Below, in pieces: positions 15,307 to 20,959 of a stretch of 20,959 bases of DNA. The DNA is from Firmicutes bacterium UBA4882. GTDB taxonomy: Bacteria; Bacillota; UBA4882. Made by a program: the position numbers and the translations under genes. The stretch is from assembly GCA_002399265.1 (NCBI GenBank), contig DHDG01000003.1, positions 46,749 to 67,707 on the forward strand. The letters are read 5' to 3'. Position 1 is the first letter of the stretch. Every line of letters begins with the position of its first letter. The notes below the pieces were generated by a model that made no database searches, was not told the DNA's origin, and saw nothing but the letters and a program-made list of their open reading frames with translations.

Positions 15307-16227
15307 TCAGGGCTTCCTCCCGTCATGATGAAAAATAAAGCGCACGTCCAAATCGATGTGACTGCCGGGGGCCAGCCAGAGTGGCGCGCCGCTGTCAATG
15401 GCGCCAGCCGCGTCAGTCGCGGTTTTACCAAGTAAATCGCCCACGGCCACGCACGGTTCCAGGCAGACAAACGGTTTGTTGCCCAACGTCCAGAAAACGA
15501 GTCGGCGGAATGCGCGGCTATAACCGATTGAAATCGCGGTCCCATCATTTCTGTGCAGGGCGGCGAATTGGCCGGACCAACCGGAGGATAGGCCGGAATA
15601 GATAAAATTCTGCTCGGCCGCCTGCCAGTTCGGTGCTTCACTAACTGAGCGCTGCTCGCCGGTCAGCAGATCATGACAATGTTCCGCCGGAACGCGCAGC
15701 TGCCAATGTTCCTTGCCGGCAGCGGCAAAATAGGGATGCAAACCAGGATAGAGGGGCATTGGGGTCTGCGTGCAGTTATGATAGGATTGCAAAATGGAGA
15801 ACTCGTTTCCGACCAGTCTGTACTCGAACTCCAGCCGGAAATCAAATGGGAAAGACTCCTTGGTTTGCGAATCGGACTCCAGAGACAACCGTAGGACCGC
15901 ACCATCTTCCGTGCTGCTGCTTTTCACACACCAGGGCAGGCGGCGGGCTAGACCATGCTGTGGCAGATGATAAGTCTTCCCGTCATGCAGGTATGTATCA
16001 TCCTTTAACCGTCCGCAAATCGGAAACAGGATCGGTATCCCACCGCGTACATTTTTTTGTGGATCACCGTACGTCTCACGATCCAAATACAGCAGCGATT
16101 GCCCTTGTACCTCCCAGACCGATACCAGACCGCCTCTGGCAGGCACCACTCGCAAGCGCGCCTCTTCATGATCATCAATCAGGTCATACGCAGGCCAAAT
16201 ATCCGTAGTCTCCTGCACGAGATACAT
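15307..16227 (-). CDS. Aldose 1-epimerase family protein (mutarotase-like)
   Basis: Galactose-mutarotase superfamily enzyme that interconverts sugar anomers; the substrate may be a free or a phosphorylated hexose and cannot be read from sequence. From ATG 16227 (306 residues) the family's active-site residues are present: His91 in PQHGLAR, His164 in LHPYF and Glu257 in CLEP, plus the GGIPILFPICGRL segment (62-74) typical of this branch. GAGGGGG lies 7 bases before this ATG, while the ATG at 16233 overlaps the site, so the second is preferred. The gene begins only 20 bases downstream of hairpin repeat copy B, and a terminator lies just beyond that. Hence there is little room for a normal promoter. 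pepF follows 101 bases later on the same strand. Confidence 0.9.
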   Translation of the reverse strand: MYLVQETTDIWPAYDLIDDHEEARLRVVPARGGLVSVWEVQGQSLLYLDRETYGDPQKNVRGGIPILFPICGRLKDDTYLHDGKTYHLPQHGLARRLPWCVKSSSTEDGAVLRLSLESDSQTKESFPFDFRLEFEYRLVGNEFSILQSYHNCTQTPMPLYPGLHPYFAAAGKEHWQLRVPAEHCHDLLTGEQRSVSEAPNWQAAEQNFIYSGLSSGWSGQFAALHRNDGTAISIGYSRAFRRLVFWTLGNKPFVCLEPCVAVGDLLGKTATDAAGAIDSGAPLWLAPGSHIDLDVRFIFHHDGRKP

Positions 16228-16247
16228 ACACATACCCCCTCGAAAAT

Positions 16248-16323
16248 GGCACAGGGGGACGGTTCTCCTGTGTCACTAATAGGTGATACACTGGATGACA
16301 CAGGAGAACCGTCCCCCTGTGCC
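16248..16323. repeat. Palindromic hairpin repeat, copy B (GGGGACGGTTCT family)
   Basis: A perfect 28-bp inverted repeat: 16248-16275 pairs with 16296-16323 around a 20-base loop. The arm reads GGCACAGGGGGACGGTTCTC, then CTGTGTCA. The core is shared with copy A (5481-5552). Inside each arm CACAGG and CCTGTG can pair, so the element could also extrude as two short hairpins. It sits between the outer-membrane protein gene and the epimerase gene, next to the terminator at 16336-16378, which looks like a diverged relative. Confidence 0.9.
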
Positions 16324-16335
16324 CCCGTTAAATAG

Positions 16336-16378
16336 AGACGCGGGGATGGTCCATCTGAGATGAACCGCCCCCGCGTCT
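16336..16378 (-). terminator. Terminator of the outer-membrane protein gene, possibly a diverged hairpin repeat
   Basis: AGACGCGGGG (16336-16345) pairs with CCCCGCGTCT (16369-16378). Inside, GGT-C-CATC and GATG-A-ACC extend the stem. It lies 17 bases beyond the stop of the outer-membrane protein gene and is followed on the minus strand by ATTTA rather than a clean T-run. The strings GGGGATGGT and AACCGCCCC resemble GGGGACGGTT of the neighbouring palindromic repeat. Confidence 0.65.
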
Positions 16379-16395
16379 TTGAGCTTTTCTCTATT

Positions 16396-17364
16396 CTAGA
16401 ACTGATATCCGAAGGTTGCATAGTGCGAGGCATTCAGATCGTCAACATTCGTGAACTGATCCATTTTATAGGCGTAATCCAGTGTAAAGCCTTTGTAATT
16501 GAACCCGGCACCCAGTGTCAGGTACGATTTATCGACCCCTGCCCTGGCTGTCATAAAGTCGGTTATTTTGAACTCTGAGCCAAAGCGCCAGTCGACATGG
16601 ATTTTATCAGTGAAGCGCAGTTCCGCTTCGGCGGATACTGTCAGTCTCTCATCAGGTGTCAGGTAAGCAACTCCCAACGCTGGACGGAAGAGCTGATGCT
16701 GAGTAGAGCCATCTGGCAGGTAAACCTGCGAATATAAATCATGCGCCACCACTCCAATGGTTATATCGCCATGATGGGTTTTCTTTTCCGTGACGGCACC
16801 TGCTGCATCAGTTTCTGCCTCGGTTGAGGTAATCGGAACCAGGAATTGAGCGCCCAAATCAAATCCGAAGCCTTTGGATTGCTGACTGCCGACACTTTGC
16901 AGAAAACCTTTGGCGGACAAGCCCAGGCGCACATGATCGCCCAGTCTGCGTCCATAGGCCAGTGTCAGGCCATAAGACGAATCAGCTACTGTACCAGCCA
17001 GTTCCGGATAAGTCGCGATCATGCCGGCAGCACTGCTGGACGGCCACATACCGATCGCATTCATACCAATGGTGTTGCCATTACCCCATGGCAGGGCAGC
17101 CGTAATCAGGCCGTGATGCAATCCCAAGCCATACAGATTGCCATAGTTCAGCGAAAATCCGAATGAGTCCAAGGCTGCTAATCCAGCCGGATTCCAATAG
17201 GAAGCTGAAGCATCGTCGGCAACGGCGGTATAGGCTCTCCCCATACCAATAGCCTGTGCTTCCGCAGGAATTGCCAGAAAATTGTAGGGTTCGGCGGCAG
17301 TTGCGGCCGGTGCAATGGCAGCCATGAAGAATAGTGCTACGAAGACTGCTTTAATGATGCGCAT
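16396..17364 (-). CDS. Outer-membrane beta-barrel protein (PorV/UPF0164/FadL-like)
   Basis: A 322-residue exported protein. Residues 1-24 form a signal peptide ending ATAA. The mature part has the diagnostic AIGMGRAYTAVADDASASYW segment followed by NPAGLAAL, shared by PorV/PorQ, UPF0164 and FadL-type barrels. The remainder alternates polar and hydrophobic residues in many short strands, and the chain ends in YATFGYQF, a terminal aromatic residue of the kind recognised by the BAM machinery. The start is ATG 17364, with GGAGGT 6 bases upstream. It follows an ABC exporter operon by 195 bases on the same strand. Such a protein implies an outer membrane, which is unusual for a spoIIE-bearing organism and points to a diderm Bacillota lineage. 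Its cargo or role is unknown: PorV-type proteins act in secretion, FadL in hydrophobic uptake. Confidence 0.86.
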   Translation of the reverse strand: MRIIKAVFVALFFMAAIAPAATAAEPYNFLAIPAEAQAIGMGRAYTAVADDASASYWNPAGLAALDSFGFSLNYGNLYGLGLHHGLITAALPWGNGNTIGMNAIGMWPSSSAAGMIATYPELAGTVADSSYGLTLAYGRRLGDHVRLGLSAKGFLQSVGSQQSKGFGFDLGAQFLVPITSTEAETDAAGAVTEKKTHHGDITIGVVAHDLYSQVYLPDGSTQHQLFRPALGVAYLTPDERLTVSAEAELRFTDKIHVDWRFGSEFKITDFMTARAGVDKSYLTLGAGFNYKGFTLDYAYKMDQFTNVDDLNASHYATFGYQF

Positions 17365-17421
17365 TTTTGGACCTCCCCTGACGAAATGTGTTTCTTTGGA
17401 TTTGTCCTGTTCTTTTTTCGA

Positions 17422-17478
17422 CGGCAGGGGGTGAAACCCTCCCGTTAATCATCTGGTTCATCAGACATTAACGTGCCG
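17422..17478 (-). ncRNA. Candidate structured RNA: compact three-way junction upstream of the outer-membrane protein gene
   Basis: Outer stem CGGCA (17478-17474 on the minus strand) with TGCCG (17426-17422). One arm is a perfect 7-bp CGTTAAT/ATTAACG (17473-17467 with 17449-17443), continued by TCTG/CAGA. A second arm is a GGGT/ACCC hairpin (17439-17429). The junction has almost no unpaired bases. It could be the leader of the downstream gene or the 3' end of the exporter mRNA. No known riboswitch was recognised. Confidence 0.35.
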
Positions 17479-17559
17479 AAGCGGAGCAAGTTCCCTCGCC
17501 AGGTGCTATTTCCCTTTTTACACGCACTACGCGGCTTGCGATGTCTGCGCGCCTTGCGC

Positions 17560-19350
17560 TCACTGCGCCTCCCGCTCTTCTCCCTCATTTTCGGCATTAC
17601 CCGCATCCCCGGCCCAAAGATTACGCATCTCCGCCGACCTTACCAGCAGTTCCTCCAATGTTCCCTGATCCTCCACTTTGCCATTCTTAAGAATAATAAT
17701 CTGGTCAGCATGGCGCAAAGCGGCTTTGCGATGTGATACCACCAGATAGGTGGCTTCCCTGCGCGCGAATAGACGGGACCACATTGCTCCTTCGGTGTTG
17801 ACATCCAAAGCGCTTGATAAATCGTCAAAGACCATCAGCTCGGCATTGCGCACCAGCATACGGGCGGCTGCGACGCGCTGCATCTGCCCGCCCGACAATT
17901 TCACGCCTTTTGTACCGACTACAGTTGCTAAACCTTGCTCCATTCCAGCCAGGTCCGTTTCAAGAACAGCTCCGACCACTGCTTGCTCAATTTCTGCGTC
18001 CCCGGCTGGAAATCCCATTAAAACATTTTCCCGGATCGTTTCACTGAACAGCACCGGTACCTGCGGTGTGTAAGCCGTATAGGGCGGCGTGAAGAAATCA
18101 GCCGGATGCTCAACGCGGGTGCCATTCCAGCGGATTTCGCCGTCCTCTTTAGGAAGCAATCCCAACAGCGTACGTAGCAGTGTGGTTTTGCCGGATCCGA
18201 TCCGGCCGGTGATCACTGTGAATGCGCCTTTTTTCAGGCGCAGGTTGATTCCTTCGATCCCCTTGCCCGATTCGGGATGATGATAGGTCAGATTTTCGGT
18301 CTCCAGACAAATAAGTGGTTCAAAAGCGCCAGCGCCGTCCCGGTCATCCGGCAATTTCCCTTTCAGCGGCAACTCATTATGAGCCACCAGCACCGCCTGC
18401 GGCTCCCCCGGTAAGATCTCGGTCATACGCTTCAAAGAAACTCCAGTTTGCTTGTAGAGCGCCCAATATTCTCCGATAAACATCGTAATGTCGGTGACAT
18501 ATTCCAGGAAATAAGCAAAAAGAGCAAAATCACCGACTGAAAAATGACCTTCCAGCATATTACCGGCTGCCAGAATCAGCACTAAACCCGTACCGAGGCT
18601 GATGGTACTGCCATAGATCGAATTAAGCAGATGCACGATCAGCCGATCTTTGAGCACCAGTCTTTTGCGTTCGGCATTTAGCCGCTGCAAATGATCCGCT
18701 ACCTGCTCTTCAGCAGTGGCGACCTGAACCGCCTGAATCGACCCAAACATCTCGCCCAATGCACCAGCGACTTTGGCAGCAGCGTCCCGGCTGGCTTCCC
18801 GGTTTTTTTCCAGCCGCGTGCTGGCCGCTTGGGTAATGGCCAAGATTATTACCATTGGTGCAAAGACCAGCAAAGTTATTTTCCAACTGATGTGTGCTAG
18901 CATTACCACAGCGAAAGTCGTGGTAAACACAAATCCCAGGCTGTCTACTGTCATACTGATTTGATCAACTACCTGTTGGGTATCATCCCTGAAACGGTTG
19001 AGTGTTTCGCCAGGCGTTTCCACCAAGGCGCGCGCCCCCGGCCGCTTGAGAATGCGTTCCAGCATATTGCGCCGCAAGAGCGATCCCATTAGGAAACGAT
19101 GCCGAATATCAATCTGAGCGCCGCAAAAGACAGTACCCATGCGACCTAATGCCACTGCGAAATAAGTGATAATAATGGTCCAGACGTTCAGGCCGGCGGC
19201 CGCTTCTCCGGAAAGAGCATCAAAAAACCAACTGGCAATGATACCTGGCAGTAGTTCTGAAAAGTGAATTATTGACCATGCGATAGCATTGCCCAGATAG
19301 AGCAGTGGCCGGTAGCACATCAAGCGCCATAAGTATTGATAGGTTTTCAT
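17560..19350 (-). CDS. ABC exporter subunit (fused permease-ATPase) with degenerate catalytic site
   Basis: Half-transporter of the ABC-B exporter type, 596 residues: six-helix membrane domain (about 15-310) and nucleotide-binding domain (about 345-575). Walker A GRIGSGKTT is at 382-390, Q-loop Gln430, signature LSGGQ at 485-489, Walker B LMVFDD at 505-510, D-loop SALD at 513-516 and switch His540. Asp510 stands where the catalytic Glu is normal. Together with its partner this fits a heterodimer with one active and one degenerate ATP site, as in TM287/288 and BmrCD: this subunit gives the good LSGGQ and the weak Walker B. Start ATG 19350 overlaps the stop of the upstream subunit by four bases (ATGA), so the two are translationally coupled. 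Likely cargo is a drug, lipid or peptide; nothing in the sequence decides. Confidence 0.93.
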   Translation of the reverse strand: MKTYQYLWRLMCYRPLLYLGNAIAWSIIHFSELLPGIIASWFFDALSGEAAAGLNVWTIIITYFAVALGRMGTVFCGAQIDIRHRFLMGSLLRRNMLERILKRPGARALVETPGETLNRFRDDTQQVVDQISMTVDSLGFVFTTTFAVVMLAHISWKITLLVFAPMVIILAITQAASTRLEKNREASRDAAAKVAGALGEMFGSIQAVQVATAEEQVADHLQRLNAERKRLVLKDRLIVHLLNSIYGSTISLGTGLVLILAAGNMLEGHFSVGDFALFAYFLEYVTDITMFIGEYWALYKQTGVSLKRMTEILPGEPQAVLVAHNELPLKGKLPDDRDGAGAFEPLICLETENLTYHHPESGKGIEGINLRLKKGAFTVITGRIGSGKTTLLRTLLGLLPKEDGEIRWNGTRVEHPADFFTPPYTAYTPQVPVLFSETIRENVLMGFPAGDAEIEQAVVGAVLETDLAGMEQGLATVVGTKGVKLSGGQMQRVAAARMLVRNAELMVFDDLSSALDVNTEGAMWSRLFARREATYLVVSHRKAALRHADQIIILKNGKVEDQGTLEELLVRSAEMRNLWAGDAGNAENEGEEREAQ

Positions 19351-20959
19351 GCCAGGACATCCTCCAATCCGGTATGGAGTAAACGGGCAAAATTGGAGTT
19401 CGGGTTAGCGGCCAAGTTCTTGCGGAGGCCGTGTTCCAAAACCTTGCCATTGTCGAGAATTAGAATCTCGTCCGCGCGCTGGACGGTAGCCAGTCGGTGG
19501 GCGATAATTATACCAGTTCTGTTTTGCAGCAGTCTTTCGATCGCTCTGTCAACCAGCTTTTCAGTAGCCGGATCCAGTCTGGACGAAGCCTCGTCCAAGA
19601 TGATCAATCCGGGATCGGCGAGAAACAGGCGTGCCAGTGCCAATAACTGCGCTTCTCCGGCGGACATGCCGTATCCATTGGCCCCGATCACCGTATCCAG
19701 ACCATCGGGCATGGCGCGGCACCAATCCGCGATCCCAATTTCTGTGAGTGCCTGCCAAAGCGTAGCATCCGAAGCCGACGCGTCAAAAAAGGTCAAATTA
19801 TCACGCAACGTTCCGGCGAACAACTGCACATCCTGGGTAACCAATCCTACCCGCCGCCGCAGGGATCGCAGCTCTACCGCAGTAGTCGGACAATCGCCCA
19901 GGCTAATCTGCCCACTGGTAGGATCGTACAACCGCAGCAATAGTCGGGCCAAGGTTGTCTTCCCGCTGCCGGTTCTGCCCAGCAGACCGATCACTGTGCC
20001 GGCTGGCAATTTCACTGATATATCCCGCAGGACAGCTTCCCCGTCTTCGTAAGCAAATGACACAGCATCAAATTCCACTGCCAAAGCCCCTTCGGGCAGC
20101 GCCGATGTTTCCGACAAATCCTGATTGCCCGAGCACAGTTCAGCCTGAGATCCGGGTTCGTGTCGATCCGACATTCCCATTCCCGGTCCGCGCAGGTTGG
20201 ATTTAATCGCAAAGATCTTGCCGACTCTGTCGATCGCCGCGGCCGCTCGCTGCAGATCCTGCATTTGCCTGCGAATCTGGGAAATTGGCCGTTCCAGCAG
20301 AGTTGTATAGCTAAAAATTAAGAAGACGGTCCCCAGCGAAACGGTTCCCGCCCGATACAGCAATGCACCGGTTGCCAAGACTAGCGCCATACCGATACCG
20401 AAGACCAGCAGTGAGCCTATCCACAGGTAAAAATGCGACATATCCGCTTTGATAAACTTGGGCAGCCAGCCGCGTAAAGCTTCATAAAAGCGCTTTAGCA
20501 CAAAATCATTGGCACCGCAGGATCGGATGTCTTCTGTCCCGGACAGACGCTCGCCCAGAAAGCCATAAAAGCTGGCGTTGGCCTGTCTGGCAGCGGCCCA
20601 GTTTTTGATACCCTTCTGATTAAGAGCGATTAAAACAACCACCGCAAGGATCGTAAAGAACATCATGCCCAGCCCGATGCGCCAGTCTTCCATAAAGAGC
20701 GCCAGCACAATACCGACCAGCAACAAGGTGTTAAAGACAATGCCGACCACAAATTGCGAGAAAAAGTTGGTTAGTAAGTTTATATCGCCATCCAGCCGTT
20801 CGATCAGTTCGCCAGGCGTCCGTGCCTTATGGAAGGACATATCCAGCTTCAGGCAATGGCGCACAAATTCGTCCCGAAGCGCATCAGTAGCTGTCCAGCC
20901 GACCCGCTCGCCGAGATATTTTCCGATGGTAATGCAAATATAGCGGGTTAAGGCCACCG
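19347..20959 (-). CDS. ABC exporter subunit, partner of the previous gene (5' end outside the window)
   Basis: Fused permease-ATPase. The frame is open to the right edge, so the first membrane helix and start codon (probably some 80-100 residues) are missing. In the visible 536 residues, membrane helices occupy about the first 240. The ATPase domain has Walker A GRTGSGKTT (327-335), Q-loop Gln375, signature MSAGEAQ (431-437) in place of LSGGQ, Walker B LIILDE with the catalytic Glu456, and switch His487. It therefore supplies the good Walker B and the weak signature, complementary to the downstream subunit. A poorly conserved linker of about 45 residues (250-294) joins the two domains. The ATGA overlap with the next gene supports production in equal amounts. 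Glu456 marks this as the hydrolytic subunit. Confidence 0.92.
   Translation of the reverse strand, partial: VALTRYICITIGKYLGERVGWTATDALRDEFVRHCLKLDMSFHKARTPGELIERLDGDINLLTNFFSQFVVGIVFNTLLLVGIVLALFMEDWRIGLGMMFFTILAVVVLIALNQKGIKNWAAARQANASFYGFLGERLSGTEDIRSCGANDFVLKRFYEALRGWLPKFIKADMSHFYLWIGSLLVFGIGMALVLATGALLYRAGTVSLGTVFLIFSYTTLLERPISQIRRQMQDLQRAAAAIDRVGKIFAIKSNLRGPGMGMSDRHEPGSQAELCSGNQDLSETSALPEGALAVEFDAVSFAYEDGEAVLRDISVKLPAGTVIGLLGRTGSGKTTLARLLLRLYDPTSGQISLGDCPTTAVELRSLRRRVGLVTQDVQLFAGTLRDNLTFFDASASDATLWQALTEIGIADWCRAMPDGLDTVIGANGYGMSAGEAQLLALARLFLADPGLIILDEASSRLDPATEKLVDRAIERLLQNRTGIIIAHRLATVQRADEILILDNGKVLEHGLRKNLAANPNSNFARLLHTGLEDVLA

Noticed and set aside
16248..16323. CRISPR-like reading of the repeated palindromes
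   Set aside because: Only two copies about 10.8 kb apart, no regular spacers and no cas genes.
17365..17559. Known riboswitch (c-di-GMP, B12, TPP, SAM) in the gap before the outer-membrane protein gene
   Set aside because: None of the conserved core strings of these classes was found; only the generic three-way junction is reported.

Overview
The window reads as chromosomal DNA from an endospore-forming member of the Bacillota (Firmicutes), with moderate GC (a little over half by eye). The marker is spoIIE followed by tilS and ftsH, an arrangement typical of spore formers. A second signal points to an outer membrane: a 322-residue protein with a signal peptide, a PorV/UPF0164-like N-terminus and a C-terminal aromatic residue, as in outer-membrane beta-barrels. 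Together they suggest a diderm spore former (Negativicutes or another deep diderm clostridial lineage), but the window alone cannot fix the taxon. Strong Shine-Dalgarno sequences are common, and many starts are TTG or GTG.

Layout. Positions 1-8550 are all on the minus strand. In transcription order they hold a small TMEM165/GDT1-type membrane protein, spoIIE, tilS, ftsH, folB, birA and the first 74 codons of nrdJ (adenosylcobalamin-dependent ribonucleotide reductase), which runs off the left edge. The hpt gene often found between tilS and ftsH is absent. Positions 8719-11436 are on the plus strand: a lemA - TPM-domain - TPM-domain operon closed by a strong terminator, then a separate unrecognised lipoprotein gene. 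Positions 11515-20959 are again minus strand. In transcription order they hold a heterodimeric ABC exporter pair (the first subunit is cut by the right edge), the outer-membrane protein, an aldose-1-epimerase family protein, and two tandem pepF oligoendopeptidase genes of identical length (604 codons).

Functionally the left part is housekeeping and sporulation: cell division and sporulation switch, tRNA-Ile modification, membrane proteolysis, folate, biotin and deoxynucleotide supply. The middle is an envelope module of unknown role. The right part is export, envelope and peptide turnover. No tRNA, rRNA, CRISPR array, phage gene or intact transposase was seen. The only mobile-looking DNA is a family of palindromic hairpins with the core GGGGACGGTTCT, two clear copies and one possible relic, placed between co-directional genes.

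Most notable: the two hairpin repeats just upstream of tilS and the epimerase; a candidate Spo0A-type promoter (21-bp spacer) before spoIIE; a hairpin masking the ftsH ribosome binding site; the LemA/TPM/TPM module beside an orphan lipoprotein; the pepF duplication, whose divergence falls from N- to C-terminus; a biotin ligase whose DNA-binding region is replaced by a Pro/Ala stretch; and a compact three-way-junction RNA candidate upstream of the outer-membrane protein gene. No gap between genes exceeds 300 bases.
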